Source: Gillisella taibaishanensis (lineage in GTDB: Bacteria > Pseudomonadota > Alphaproteobacteria > Rhizobiales > Rhizobiaceae). From it: 64,000 nucleotides of DNA. This document shows, one piece after another, positions 24,711 through 34,539 of this stretch. Location of the stretch: NCBI RefSeq assembly GCF_001938985.1, contig NZ_MKIN01000022.1, forward strand, positions 1,116,001-1,180,000. Direction: 5' to 3'. The first letter of the stretch is position 1. Each line of letters opens with the position of its first letter. The notes beneath the pieces were generated by a model. It saw only the letters and a program-made list of their open reading frames with translations. It was not told the DNA's origin and searched no databases. The position numbers and the translations under genes are program-made.

Positions 24711-26471
24711 TCACTTCAGCGGCCAGACCAGGATCAGCGCAGGAATGGTCACGCAGATGATCATAAGCGACAGCGGCAGGCCAAGACGCGGATAATCGCT
24801 GAACTTGTAGCCGCCCGGCCCCATGACAAGCGTGTTGCACTGGTGGCCGATCGGCGTCAGAAAATCGCAGCCCGCCCCGATTGCCACCGCCATCAGGAAG
24901 GCATCCGGCCGGTAGCCTAGATTATGGGCAAAGCTCGCGGCGATCGGCGCCATGACGAGAACGGTCGCGGCATTGTTGAGAAATGGCGTTACCGCCATCG
25001 CGGTAATCAGGATCACTGCCAGGGCGCCATAAGGCGGCAGGTCATGCGCGACCCGACCAAGCCAGCCCGCGATCACTTCCGTGCCGCCGGTGCTGCGCAA
25101 GGTGTCGCTGACAGGGATCAGCGCCGCCAGCATCACCAGGATCGGTCCATCCACTGATTGATAGAGGTCTTTCAACGGAATGACCTTGAAAACCACCATG
25201 GCCAGCGCTGCGGCAAAAAAGGCGATCGGAACAGGCGCGAGGCCAACCGCCGTAGAACCCATGGCGGCAATCAGGATCAGAACCGGGATCAGCGCACTGC
25301 GGGTGGTGCCGAGCAGAATCTCGCGCTCGGCAAGCGGCAGGCAGCCGAGTTCCTTGAGCACAGAGGGCAGCGCCTTGCGATGACCCTGCAGCACCAGCAC
25401 GTCACCGGTGCGCAGGATCACTTCGGCCAGCCGCTCTTTTAGCCGGCGACCCTTGCGGCTAACGGCAAGCAGATTGATGCCATAGGTATTGAACAGCGAG
25501 ATATCGCGGGCTGTCAGGCCCTGCAGCGCCGAACCCGGCCCGATCACCGCCTCGATTGCTGTAATTTCACCGCCCGCTTCAATCTCACCGCCTGATAGTT
25601 TCAGACCGGTCTGGCTGACCAGCCGGTCCAGCGCATCGGAGGGACCTTCGAGCAGAAGCGTGTCCTGCTCTTTAAGGATCATATCGGGAAAAGGCGAGAT
25701 GCGGCTGTTACCCCGAAGGATAGCCGTGGCGATCACTTCCCCGCTTGCGGTCTTCAAGAGGTCCCGGAGCGGTTTGCCGGCCAGAGGCGAGGCTTCCGGC
25801 AGGCTAGCCTCGGTGGAGAAAGTGGAATTGCCGAGCGCTTCCTGCACCGTCGGGTTCTGGTTCTGGCGCTTGGGCACCAGCCAGTAGAACAGCATCAGGA
25901 AGACGACACCCGTCGCCGCCAGTATGGCGCCGACAGGGGTGAAATCGAACATGGTGAAAGGCGTGCCGGTCAGCTCGCCGCGCAGCTTGGAAACGACGAT
26001 ATTCGGCGAGGTGCCGATCTGGGTCATCAATCCACCGAGCAGCGCACCGAAGGCCATCGGCATCAGGAAGGTCGAAGGCGGCGTGCCTGATTTACGCGAA
26101 AACTGGAAGGCAACCGGCATCATGATCGCCAGCGCCCCGATATTTTTGATGAAGGCTGACAGCACCGTCACCGTCAGCACCAGCAACAGCATTTGCGCGC
26201 GGATCGAGGTGAGATTGGGAAAGAAACGCTTAATCGCGGCATCGACGAGACCGGAGCGCGCCACGCCGGCGCTGACCACAAGCGCGCTACCGACGATGAT
26301 GACGATATCGTCGCTGAAGCCGGAAAATGCTTTGTCCGGTGGCACGAGGCCAAGCACGACGGCAACAAGCAGAGTCACACCTGCAACCACATCGTAGCGG
26401 ACACGCTCCCACATGAAGGCAAGCATCATGAGGATAATGACGGCAAAAGCCATGATCTGTGGTGTGGTCAT
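24711..26471 (-). CDS. SLC13-family permease with two TrkA-C domains
   Basis: 586 residues from ATG 26471; the longer in-frame extension to 26540 adds a hydrophilic stretch with no ribosome site. Two membrane halves (about residues 1-185 and 390-586) flank two TrkA-C/RCK_C regulatory domains (about 200-385). The C-terminal family motif reads TPIGHQCNTLVMGPGGY, and IKNIGALAIMMPVAFQ is in the first half. Relatives move sulfate, dicarboxylates or other anions with sodium, and the two RCK_C domains favour a sulfate or anion permease. Substrate unproven. It is a single gene, with a hairpin after it. Confidence 0.88.
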   Translation of the reverse strand: MTTPQIMAFAVIILMMLAFMWERVRYDVVAGVTLLVAVVLGLVPPDKAFSGFSDDIVIIVGSALVVSAGVARSGLVDAAIKRFFPNLTSIRAQMLLLVLTVTVLSAFIKNIGALAIMMPVAFQFSRKSGTPPSTFLMPMAFGALLGGLMTQIGTSPNIVVSKLRGELTGTPFTMFDFTPVGAILAATGVVFLMLFYWLVPKRQNQNPTVQEALGNSTFSTEASLPEASPLAGKPLRDLLKTASGEVIATAILRGNSRISPFPDMILKEQDTLLLEGPSDALDRLVSQTGLKLSGGEIEAGGEITAIEAVIGPGSALQGLTARDISLFNTYGINLLAVSRKGRRLKERLAEVILRTGDVLVLQGHRKALPSVLKELGCLPLAEREILLGTTRSALIPVLILIAAMGSTAVGLAPVPIAFFAAALAMVVFKVIPLKDLYQSVDGPILVMLAALIPVSDTLRSTGGTEVIAGWLGRVAHDLPPYGALAVILITAMAVTPFLNNAATVLVMAPIAASFAHNLGYRPDAFLMAVAIGAGCDFLTPIGHQCNTLVMGPGGYKFSDYPRLGLPLSLMIICVTIPALILVWPLK

Positions 26472-26654
26472 GCGTATCCGAACTGTCAGAGTCCGCCACA
26501 CAATGTTCAAACCGTCGGATTGTTCCCTCTCCAGCGGCAATCAAAGGCCTGGAGCATTCAGTGTTTCACAGAGACAATGAATGCCCTAACCTTTTGTTTA
26601 TGAAGGGTTTCGGGCTGGAAACCGTTTCGCTGTCTCACCTGGAAAAGCTCCGGA

Positions 26655-27992
26655 TCATGCGACCTTTGCGATCAGCTTTTCCTCGAGCCGCGCCAGGATA
26701 TCCTTGCACACAGCGTCATCCTTCGCGACGCCGTGCATGAGGATTTCACGAGCGGCAGCAATATCGGCGGGATCAGCGTAATAGGCGTGAAATTCGCCCA
26801 GCACCGCATAAGCCGCCATCTCGCCGGCCTCGACCGACAGTTCCAGCATCTCGCGCGCGCCCTCGAGGTCGACAGGACCGCCGATGCCCTTCATGCGGAA
26901 GCGGCCGAGATTGACCATGGCGATGGCATGGCCGTTTTCAGCAGCCATTTCGAACCACATCCGGGACTGGTTGAGATCGCCCTCTTCTTCGCCAGCGCCG
27001 GTCGCGGCAACGACGGCCATCTGGAACTGGGCGGCGACGTCGCCTTTCAGCGCCGCCTTTTCCAGCCACATCAGCGCTTCCGTGATATTGGCTGTTACGT
27101 CGATGCCGTGGCGATAGCGCCGCTCGAGATCGCGGCAGGCACGCCGGTCGCCCATGCGGCCAAGTGCGGTCAGCCAGCGAATACCGCGCGCGCGGTCACG
27201 CTCGGGATGCGCATCGTCGAGATAATATTTCGCCAGTTCCTCGATGGAGGAACGGTAGCCTTTGGCGGCAGCGGCGCTGAGCAGGCGCAACGCCTTTTCT
27301 TCATCCGCCTCAATACCAAGCCCGTTCAGATACTGCATGGCGAGGTAGTGACGGGCCGTGCTGTTGCCGGCTGCTGCCGCATATTTGAAGTAAGGCAGGG
27401 CGCGGGCGTAATCGACTTCGCCGAGATGGCCGCCGGCAAACAGCGTACCCATGCCGAGATGCGCGCGAATATTGCCCGCCGTCACCGCCGGCTCGTAGCA
27501 CACCAGCGCCGTATGCGGATCGGCTTCGCCGCCGATACCTGATGCCAGCAGATAGCCTGCGAGCGCCGAGCCATCGACATTGCCGTTCTCATGGGCGCGC
27601 AAGGCATAGTCACGGGCCAGTTCCGGCTCGCAGACAAGCTGACTGACATCGCCATAAAGGCGCATCGCTGCCGGCGACGCAGGAATATCCGGATGCGGTG
27701 AAATCAGGAACAGCCGCGCGGCAAGCGACATCGCTCCGACATGGCCGGCATCCGCCGCATATTGTGCTAATCGCCGTGCCTCGGCGAGATCGGAAATCAC
27801 CCCTCGCCCGCTCTCGTAGAGACGAGCAAGCTCGTAACACGCGCTGACATGGCCGCCGCGCGCGGCCTTTTTCAAGGCCGCCGCCGCAAGCGGCATGCGC
27901 CCGGCTGCAAGCTTCTTCATGCCGTGGCGATAGGCCTGGCGGATCGCAGCCCCCTTCAAGACAGGCGGCAGCACGGACAGGATATTTTTCAT
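26655..27992 (-). CDS. Sel1-repeat protein of the type I secretion operon
   Basis: 445 residues made mostly of Sel1-like (TPR-related) helical repeats; clear units include AARGGHVSACYELARLYESG, AAAAGNSTARHYLAMQYLNG, ALKGDVAAQFQMAVVA and AAENGHAIAMVNLGRFRMKG. Sel1 proteins are usually scaffolds for protein complexes. No signal peptide is evident, so it probably acts in the cytoplasm. Its start overlaps the stop of the HlyD adaptor gene by four bases (ATGA), which indicates translational coupling. Inferred role: a helper in substrate delivery or complex assembly for this secretion system. Confidence 0.85.
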   Translation of the reverse strand: MKNILSVLPPVLKGAAIRQAYRHGMKKLAAGRMPLAAAALKKAARGGHVSACYELARLYESGRGVISDLAEARRLAQYAADAGHVGAMSLAARLFLISPHPDIPASPAAMRLYGDVSQLVCEPELARDYALRAHENGNVDGSALAGYLLASGIGGEADPHTALVCYEPAVTAGNIRAHLGMGTLFAGGHLGEVDYARALPYFKYAAAAGNSTARHYLAMQYLNGLGIEADEEKALRLLSAAAAKGYRSSIEELAKYYLDDAHPERDRARGIRWLTALGRMGDRRACRDLERRYRHGIDVTANITEALMWLEKAALKGDVAAQFQMAVVAATGAGEEEGDLNQSRMWFEMAAENGHAIAMVNLGRFRMKGIGGPVDLEGAREMLELSVEAGEMAAYAVLGEFHAYYADPADIAAAREILMHGVAKDDAVCKDILARLEEKLIAKVA

Positions 27993-29359
27993 GGTTCGCG
28001 CATTCCCTCGCTGACGACAGGTACGACACGGTCGAACAGATAGGCAGCAACCGTCTGGTCCCCGACCACGACATCGGTCACCAGGGTCATGCCGGCAATC
28101 AGGTTGAAATCGACAGGATTGCTCTTCAAATGCGGGTCATCGATGGTGATCTTGGCAACATAGAAGCTGCGTTCGGAACCACCTGGGGCCGAAGCGCCAT
28201 CGCTGCGCGAGACCTTCAAGCTGTCGGCGCTGACCGCCCGCACCGTGCCGCGCAAGCCGCCATAGCGGGCAAAGGGCCAGGCATCGAGCTTGATATCGAC
28301 GGGCTGGCCGACCTTGATGAAGCCCTGGTCCTGGGTGGAAATTTCAGTTTCCACTTCAAGCCGCGATGCCTTCGGCACCAGCACGAACATTTTCTGGGCC
28401 GTCTGCGCTACAGAACCGATCGAGATATCGCCGATCTGCAGCACGGTCGCATCTTCGGGCGCCTTCAGCTCGATCAGGTCAGAGCGCTTGTCGGCCTTAT
28501 TCAGTTCCTCGATGGCGGAGTTCAGCGCCACCTGCTGCTTGACCAGCTGGCCCATGGCATCTGAGCGCCACTGCTGCGCCTGATCTTCCATCTGCGATTT
28601 TACCGACTGGATATCGTGAGCGCCGCTTTCCAGCTTGCCTTCCAGTTCGCGGATCGTGCCGGTCACCTCAAGCACCCAGTCCCGCGCCTTCAGGCCATCG
28701 GCCTTGGATGCATATTTCTTCTCGACCAGCGCATTCTTCATCGCCTCGCTCTCTTGGCTGAGCGAAAGGCGCTGGCGATTGACGGTCAGTTCCTGCTGCA
28801 ACTGCGCCTGCGTCGTCTCAAGCGAAGAAATCTTCGCCTTGTAGGTCGCCATGGAGGCTTCGTATTGCGACCGGCGCGCCTCGAAGAAGCGCCGTTGCAA
28901 TTTGCCGAAACTGTCGCCGTCGCGCGGCTGGAAGTCACGCCCGTCGATTTCGGCCTTCAACCGATCGACTTCGGCCAAAAGGCTCGCCATCTGGCGGCTG
29001 GCCGAGGTCTGGTCGGCCTTGGAAAAGGTCGGATCCAGCGTTGCAAGCACTTGCCCCGCCTTCACGTCCTGCCCCTCGCGCACCTTGATTTCGCGCACGA
29101 TCGAGGTTTCCAGCGGCTGCACCACGGTATTGGGCGCTTCGGATGCGATTCGGCCACGGGCGCTCACCACTCGCTCGATCGGCATGACGATCGACAACAG
29201 GATGGCGCTCGAAATCAGCGCGGCCACGGTCGCAATCGTCAGCCGTGCCGAGCGCGGCGGGGTCCGATGCAGGATGCTGGCGCTTTCCGACAGAAATTCC
29301 GCCGTCGTGCGAACCGCATAGCGATGCTCGTCAGGCGACAGCGTTAAGGTTTTCGTCAT
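27989..29359 (-). CDS. HlyD-family type I secretion adaptor
   Basis: 456 residues: cytoplasmic N-terminus, one membrane anchor (about residues 42-62, TIATVAALISSAILLSIVMP), a lipoyl half (VVQPLETSIVREIKVREGQD), a long coiled-coil hairpin (about 120-290), the second lipoyl half (IELKAPEDATVLQI) and a beta-barrel end. It bridges the inner-membrane ABC exporter and a TolC-type channel, which is not in the window. It overlaps the ABC gene upstream by 29 bases and the Sel1 gene downstream by 4, so the three are tightly coupled. The substrate is probably the repeat protein at 40295-44899. Confidence 0.92.
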   Translation of the reverse strand: MTKTLTLSPDEHRYAVRTTAEFLSESASILHRTPPRSARLTIATVAALISSAILLSIVMPIERVVSARGRIASEAPNTVVQPLETSIVREIKVREGQDVKAGQVLATLDPTFSKADQTSASRQMASLLAEVDRLKAEIDGRDFQPRDGDSFGKLQRRFFEARRSQYEASMATYKAKISSLETTQAQLQQELTVNRQRLSLSQESEAMKNALVEKKYASKADGLKARDWVLEVTGTIRELEGKLESGAHDIQSVKSQMEDQAQQWRSDAMGQLVKQQVALNSAIEELNKADKRSDLIELKAPEDATVLQIGDISIGSVAQTAQKMFVLVPKASRLEVETEISTQDQGFIKVGQPVDIKLDAWPFARYGGLRGTVRAVSADSLKVSRSDGASAPGGSERSFYVAKITIDDPHLKSNPVDFNLIAGMTLVTDVVVGDQTVAAYLFDRVVPVVSEGMREP

Positions 29360-31547
29360 TATCTCTTCCCGTCGTCAGGTGGCGGTTCTGCTGGTTCCAG
29401 AGGTGGCGATAGTCGCCGGAGCGGCGCAGCAGGTCGTGATGGGTGCCGCTGTCCTTCAGCTGGCCGCGATCGAGCACCAGGATCTGGTCGCAATCAACGA
29501 GCGAGGACAGGCGGTGCGAAATCATCAGCACGGTGCGGCCTGACGCGATGCGCTTCAGATTGCGCAGGATGATCGCTTCGCTTTCAGGATCGAGCGCGCT
29601 TGTGGCCTCGTCGAAGATCAGGATCGGCGGATTGACGATCAGCGCGCGGGCAATCGCCAACCGCTGTTTCTGGCCGCCAGACAGGTTGCTGGCATGTTCC
29701 TCCAGCATCGTGTCATAGCCGCGCGGCAGCCGCTCGATGAATTCATCGGCGCCGGCCAATTGCGCGGCCTCGATCATTTCCTCGGGCGAAGCATCCGGCT
29801 TGGCGATCAGGATATTGTCGCGGATCGTGCCACGAAACAGGAAGCTTTCCTGCAGCACGACACCGATATTGGTGCGCAGATGGTAGAGGTCGACTTCCTT
29901 GAGCTCGACGCCGTCGAGACGGATCAGCCCGGAATAATTCTGGTGCAGGCCCTGCAAAAGCCGCGTCACGGTCGTCTTGCCCGAACCGCTGCGGCCCATC
30001 AGCCCGACGATAGACCCCGGCTTCACATGGAAATTGATGGCGTTGAGCGCCGGAACCGAGGTGCCGGAATAGGCAAAGCGCACATCCTCGAAGCCGATCC
30101 GGCCGGAGAATTCCGGGCGCACCCCATGCTCGCGCCGCACTTCCGGCTCCGCGTTGATGACCGAAGCGACCTGACGCAGCGCACCGCGCGCCTCTTCCAT
30201 CTGCTGCATCATGCCGGCCATCTGCACCAGCGGCTGGGTGGCGCGCATGGCGATCATGGTGAAGGCGACGAGCGTGCCGGTCATGACCGTATGCTCGTTG
30301 ACGATGACGAGATAGGCGCCGATCAGCAACGAACCGGCATAGATCAGCTTTTCCAGCGGAGCGAGCAACGTCTGCGGCTGGTTGGCGAGAAACAGGAGAT
30401 TGGTCTGGTTGTTGACGGCCTCGGCGACCTTCTGGTCCCATTCGCGCCGCTTGCGGCCCTCCAGTGCCAGCGACTTGACCGTGCGGATGCCGTTGATCAT
30501 CTCGATCAGCATCGCGGTGCGCCGATGCTCGCTGCCCATGACCTGGGCATAGGCCCGCCGGATCGGCTTCATATAGACATAGAGGATCAGGCCCATGACG
30601 CCGGCCAGGCCAAGCACCCAGAAGGTCAGGCCGGGGCTGAGCATGAACATGACGGGCACGAGCACGAACAGCGTCATCATATCCAGCACCGAGCCGAAAA
30701 GCTGGCCGGTGACGAAGGCACGCAGCCGGCGCGCTTCGCCAAGCCGATGGACGATGCCGCCAGTGGCGTTCTGCTCGAAGAATTCGATGGGTAGACGCGA
30801 CAGCCGGTCGAAGATCATCAGATTGAGCCGGACGTCTATCTTGGCGGTGACGATGGCCGTGACGGTGCGGCGCATATAGCCGAGCATCATGTCGAACAGC
30901 AGCACGACCAGGATCGCAGCCGCCATCAGCGTCAGCGTCGACAGCCGGTGATGCACCATGACCTTGTCGATGACGACCATATAGAACAGTGAAGGCACGA
31001 GCGCGAGGACGGCGAGCGAAATTGCGGCAACGAACACGTCGCGCACCATCCGCTTGTCCTGCATCACTTGGGCGAGTAGCCAATGGAAACCGAATTCCTC
31101 GCGGGCGGTCTCCTCGACGACATCCCGCTTCATCAGGAGAACATGGCCGTTCCAGTTTTCCGTGAGGCGCAATTCATCGACCACCAGCCGCGCCGCCTTG
31201 GGATCGCCAGGGTCGCGAAACACCATGCGTGGGGTCTGGGGATCGTCGACAAAGTTTTCAAAGACCAGCAGCGAGCCATCGTTGAGTTCGACGAGCGCAC
31301 CGACCGCACCTTCCAGCTGGCTGAGCAGCTTCCAGGTCATCCGGATCGGCTTGGCTTTTATGCCATGGCCCCGCAGGATTTCTGCAAGCTGGGCCAAGGA
31401 AAACGCGTCCTCGTCACCATAGTCGCGGCACAACTGCTCGACTGATAGGGAAAGTCCCAGTTTTTGCGCGGCAAGAGCCAATGCAGCAAGAGCGGATCTG
31501 ACTCGGCTATCATCCGCCAGATCTCTGTCTTCTACATTCATCGACAC
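29331..31547 (-). CDS. Type I secretion ABC transporter with degenerate C39 domain
   Basis: 738 residues: an N-terminal C39-like domain (about 1-145), a six-helix membrane domain (about 165-450) and an ATPase (about 490-725). The ATPase has Walker A GRSGSGKTT, signature LSGGQKQRLAIARAL, Walker B LIFDEATSALD and the H-loop MISHRLSSL. The N-terminal domain has Ala where C39 peptidases have the catalytic Cys (ALAALALAAQKLGLSLSVEQ), as in HlyB-like exporters that bind but do not cleave their substrate. It is the first gene of the exporter-adaptor-Sel1 operon and diverges from a glycosyltransferase gene. It should export proteins with an uncleaved C-terminal signal. Confidence 0.93.
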   Translation of the reverse strand: MSMNVEDRDLADDSRVRSALAALALAAQKLGLSLSVEQLCRDYGDEDAFSLAQLAEILRGHGIKAKPIRMTWKLLSQLEGAVGALVELNDGSLLVFENFVDDPQTPRMVFRDPGDPKAARLVVDELRLTENWNGHVLLMKRDVVEETAREEFGFHWLLAQVMQDKRMVRDVFVAAISLAVLALVPSLFYMVVIDKVMVHHRLSTLTLMAAAILVVLLFDMMLGYMRRTVTAIVTAKIDVRLNLMIFDRLSRLPIEFFEQNATGGIVHRLGEARRLRAFVTGQLFGSVLDMMTLFVLVPVMFMLSPGLTFWVLGLAGVMGLILYVYMKPIRRAYAQVMGSEHRRTAMLIEMINGIRTVKSLALEGRKRREWDQKVAEAVNNQTNLLFLANQPQTLLAPLEKLIYAGSLLIGAYLVIVNEHTVMTGTLVAFTMIAMRATQPLVQMAGMMQQMEEARGALRQVASVINAEPEVRREHGVRPEFSGRIGFEDVRFAYSGTSVPALNAINFHVKPGSIVGLMGRSGSGKTTVTRLLQGLHQNYSGLIRLDGVELKEVDLYHLRTNIGVVLQESFLFRGTIRDNILIAKPDASPEEMIEAAQLAGADEFIERLPRGYDTMLEEHASNLSGGQKQRLAIARALIVNPPILIFDEATSALDPESEAIILRNLKRIASGRTVLMISHRLSSLVDCDQILVLDRGQLKDSGTHHDLLRRSGDYRHLWNQQNRHLTTGRDNDENLNAVA

Positions 31548-31829
31548 ACCTCATATCCAACGCCGAAGCACACATGGCGGGTTTCGCAAGGATCCGGCCG
31601 CATCCCACACGCGGTTGACGAACCCATTCCAGCCGACCGTAGAAGCCGAAGCTTTCGCCATGCTGGATTTCCATCGACACAGGTCGAATTGCATGGCCGC
31701 AAAACAGGCAGCGCGATGCGGCGGTTGATAACCGGTCGTCGGCCGTTCCGACCCCGGAAAAAGCGGGCTAAGTTCGACTATCAAAAGACCGAATCGCCCC
31801 GATCAGCGCATAGCCCGAGAAGATCCGCC
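31548..31829. other. Divergent promoter region, no site recognised
   Basis: These 282 bases lie between the type I secretion operon (leftward) and the glycosyltransferase gene (rightward). An open frame runs through part of it on the plus strand but its translation is non-homologous and Arg-rich. It must hold promoters for both directions; I see no clear boxes or repeats. Confidence 0.5.
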
Positions 31830-33032
31830 ATGACCCAGACGCCCCGCCGGCCCGTGATCATCCATTGGGGGATTTCCAGCTTCTTCGGCTGGGGCATCTA
31901 CGGCCTCAATCTGGCGCTCAACTGGTCGGCCGATCCGCTGCTCGAACCGGTCACGTCCTTTCCGCTGCAATCCGACCAGATCGTCGTCGATCCGCTGCGC
32001 CAGCGTGCGCTGTCGGGCTTTTTCCGTGCCAGCGCCGATCTTTCCGGGCGCATCGCAGCCCAGAGCGAAAAATCCGTGACGGTCAACACGCCGCTTCTGG
32101 CCGGGCTCGGCAATGATTTTTCGATGTCGCCGGGGCCGAATGGCGTGGCGCTCTCGGGCACGCCTACGCTCGGCGTCGTGTTCTTCGAGCTGCCGCAACT
32201 GTCGGATACAGCCAAGGCGCGGGCGAAATCCCTGCCGCTGGTGATTGCCGGATCGACCTGGAACGAAGAGATCATGCGCGCTCATGGTCTCAACAATGTC
32301 ACGACGGTTATCCAGGGCATCGACCAGACTCTGTTTCATCCCGGCCCGCGCCAGGGCGTGCTTGCCGACCGTTTCATGGTGTTTTCAGGCGGCAAGCTGG
32401 AGCTGCGCAAGGGCCAGGATCTGGTCGTTGCCGCCTTTGCCCGCTTTGCCAAGCGCCATCCGGAGGCGTTGCTGGTTTCGGCCTGGCACAGTCCCTGGCC
32501 GCAATTTGCCCTGACACTCAACCGTTCCGGCAAGGCCGCTGACATCGGCACCAATGACAAGGGCGCCATCGACCAGGCCGCCTGGCGTGCCGCCAACGGC
32601 ATCGCCGCTCACCAAAGCCTCGATCTAGGCGCAGTGCCGAATGCGCTGATGGCACCGATTCTGCGCGAAATGGACGTTGCCGTCTTCCCGAACCGCGCCG
32701 AGGGCGGCACCAATCTGGTAGCGATGGAATGCATGGCCTGCGGCGTGCCGACGATTCTGTCCGCCAACACCGGCCATCTCGACCTGATCGACGGCAGCAA
32801 TTGCTACGCGCTCGAACAGCAGTCCCCAGTTGCCGGCGAAGGCGCCGGTGTTGGTTCCGTCGCAGGCTGGGGCGAAAGCAGTGTCGACGAGATCGAAGAC
32901 GCGCTGGAGCGGGTCTGGCGCGACCGCAACGAGGCTCGCCGACGCGGCGAGCGTGGGGCAGCCAAGCTGGCGGGCTATACCTGGTCGCGCACCGCCGACC
33001 AGATGAAATCGATCATCAAGACTTATTTGTAA
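31830..33032 (+). CDS. GT4-type glycosyltransferase
   Basis: 400 residues from ATG 31830. The C-terminal half has the family-typical donor-site pattern: GGKLELRKGQDLVVAAFARF, then NALMAPILREMDVAVFPNRA, then EGGTNLVAMECMACGVPTI with the conserved E-x7-E-like spacing. The N-terminal half (IHWGISSFFGWGIYGLNLAL) is the acceptor side. It would transfer a sugar from a nucleotide donor; donor and acceptor are not deducible. It is divergent from the type I secretion genes, and its end overlaps the end of the TPR-glycosyltransferase gene by 17 bases. It probably works on the same glycan or glycoprotein as its neighbours. Confidence 0.85.
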   Translation: MTQTPRRPVIIHWGISSFFGWGIYGLNLALNWSADPLLEPVTSFPLQSDQIVVDPLRQRALSGFFRASADLSGRIAAQSEKSVTVNTPLLAGLGNDFSMSPGPNGVALSGTPTLGVVFFELPQLSDTAKARAKSLPLVIAGSTWNEEIMRAHGLNNVTTVIQGIDQTLFHPGPRQGVLADRFMVFSGGKLELRKGQDLVVAAFARFAKRHPEALLVSAWHSPWPQFALTLNRSGKAADIGTNDKGAIDQAAWRAANGIAAHQSLDLGAVPNALMAPILREMDVAVFPNRAEGGTNLVAMECMACGVPTILSANTGHLDLIDGSNCYALEQQSPVAGEGAGVGSVAGWGESSVDEIEDALERVWRDRNEARRRGERGAAKLAGYTWSRTADQMKSIIKTYL

Positions 33033-34539
33033 TTGCCTCAGCGAGCGACACTGCCTCGGTGATCGGTCCCGAAAAATCGCCGGCTTCCCGCTGGCGGCAA
33101 AGCCGCATGGAGGGATACCAGGGCGAGGTGGCGCCTTGCAGGCCCCAGCGCCAGTCCGGCACTTTCTTCAGAAGGCCGATGGTGGGCACACCGAGCGCGC
33201 CTGCCAGATGTAGCGGCGCGGTGCAGACCGAGACGAAGGCAGAAAGCTGAACCAGTACCGCCGCCGTATCCAGAAAGGCATCGGCTCCGGCATCGAAATC
33301 CGGACCCGGATGTTCCAGCGTAAAATCCAGCCCGGCGACCTTGTAGCCGGAGGGCGTATCGGCCTTTTCGAGCACGCTTTCATCCAGCTTCTGCAGAGCG
33401 ATCAGCCGTGTTTGCGCCAACGCGGCAAAGGGCGCCAATTGCTCCGGCCCCGACAGGCTGCGGCCCCTTTCCGCCGGCGACAGCGGATTGCCGCGCCAGA
33501 CGAAGCCGATGGCTTTTTCACCGTCGCGAAGCGCGAGCCGCTCCCTCCAATGCGCCACCAGCTCCGGCCGTGCTACAAGATAGGAGGTCTTCCTGGGCAC
33601 GCTGCCCGGAGTAAGCAGCAGCCTATGCGGCAGGCCGAGCAAGGGCACCTGAAAATCCATGGTCCCCGGCGCCGGATCAGCCGCCTGCACGGCATCGGCG
33701 CCCGGCACATGCTGAAGCAGAGCCACCAGCTTATCAGGCACCTGCAAGATCACCTCGCCACCGAACGATTTGGCAAGCGATTTGGCAAGCGGCAGCAGCT
33801 TGACGAACTGGATCGTGTCGCCCAGCCCCTGCTCCGCATGAACAAGCAGCCGCTTGCCCTCGAAAGGGCGTCCGTCCCAATCGGCAATATCCGTGTGGCG
33901 CGCCTCTCCGGGAAAGCCATCGGCCTGCCAGCGCCATTCATATTGCGCAAAACCATTGGCATAGTCGCCGCATCTCAGCAGGTTGATGCCGAGATTGTAA
34001 TGCGCCTCGGCCGAGCCTGGGTAGAGCGCCAAAGCCTTCGAGAGCAAGGCAAGCGCCTCGTCCATCTCGCCGAGTTCACCAAGCGCATTGCCGAGATTGT
34101 GCAGCGCGATACGGTTGTCGGGATCGAGTGACAGTGTGTGGCGATAGGCCAATATCGCGGCGGGAATATTATCCAGATCAGCCTCGGTGACACCAATATT
34201 GGCGTGGCAGGCGGCATTATCAGGCGCCAGTTGCGCAGCGCGCTTATAGGCCTCCAGCGCATCCGGCTTGCGGCCAGCGGCCCCAAGCGCATTGCCGAGA
34301 TTATACCAGATATCGCTTTCCTCAGGCGCCAGCCGCAGCGCCCGAGCGTAAAGCGTCAGCGCTTGCGCGAGGTCCCCGCGCGAACGCTCGGCGGATGCCA
34401 GGAGCCGAAGCGCATCGACCTGATCCGGGTCCTCATCGAGAATGGCGCGGTACAAAACGGCGGCCTCATCCAGCCGGCCCGCCTTGTGCAGTTGGAACGC
34501 GTCGAGCAGCCGCTCGTCTGGCGCAGATACGTCAGTCAT
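33016..34539 (-). CDS. TPR protein with GT9-like glycosyltransferase domain
   Basis: 507 residues: about six TPR units (residues 1-215, for example ESDIWYNLGNALGAAGRKPD) followed by a heptosyltransferase-like (GT9-type) domain (about 225-505). The GT part has LLVHAEQGLGDTIQFVKLLP, IGFVWRGNPL, CTAPLHLAGALGVPTIGLLK and the end motif SPWYPSMRLCRQ. The same module occurs three times in the next upstream gene. Its ATG overlaps that gene's stop by four bases, so the two are translationally coupled. TPR-glycosyltransferases often modify proteins, and a secreted repeat protein is encoded nearby. Confidence 0.85.
   Translation of the reverse strand: MTDVSAPDERLLDAFQLHKAGRLDEAAVLYRAILDEDPDQVDALRLLASAERSRGDLAQALTLYARALRLAPEESDIWYNLGNALGAAGRKPDALEAYKRAAQLAPDNAACHANIGVTEADLDNIPAAILAYRHTLSLDPDNRIALHNLGNALGELGEMDEALALLSKALALYPGSAEAHYNLGINLLRCGDYANGFAQYEWRWQADGFPGEARHTDIADWDGRPFEGKRLLVHAEQGLGDTIQFVKLLPLAKSLAKSFGGEVILQVPDKLVALLQHVPGADAVQAADPAPGTMDFQVPLLGLPHRLLLTPGSVPRKTSYLVARPELVAHWRERLALRDGEKAIGFVWRGNPLSPAERGRSLSGPEQLAPFAALAQTRLIALQKLDESVLEKADTPSGYKVAGLDFTLEHPGPDFDAGADAFLDTAAVLVQLSAFVSVCTAPLHLAGALGVPTIGLLKKVPDWRWGLQGATSPWYPSMRLCRQREAGDFSGPITEAVSLAEAITNKS

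Noticed and set aside
29743..31083. 446-codon open frame in another frame of the type I exporter gene
   Set aside because: Same-strand frame-shifted shadow, Arg/Pro-rich with no domain; the ABC frame is intact throughout.
31464..31829. N-terminal extension of the GT4 gene
   Set aside because: The frame is open back to 31464, but the translation is Arg/Ser-rich and non-homologous; the family N-terminus starts at 31830.
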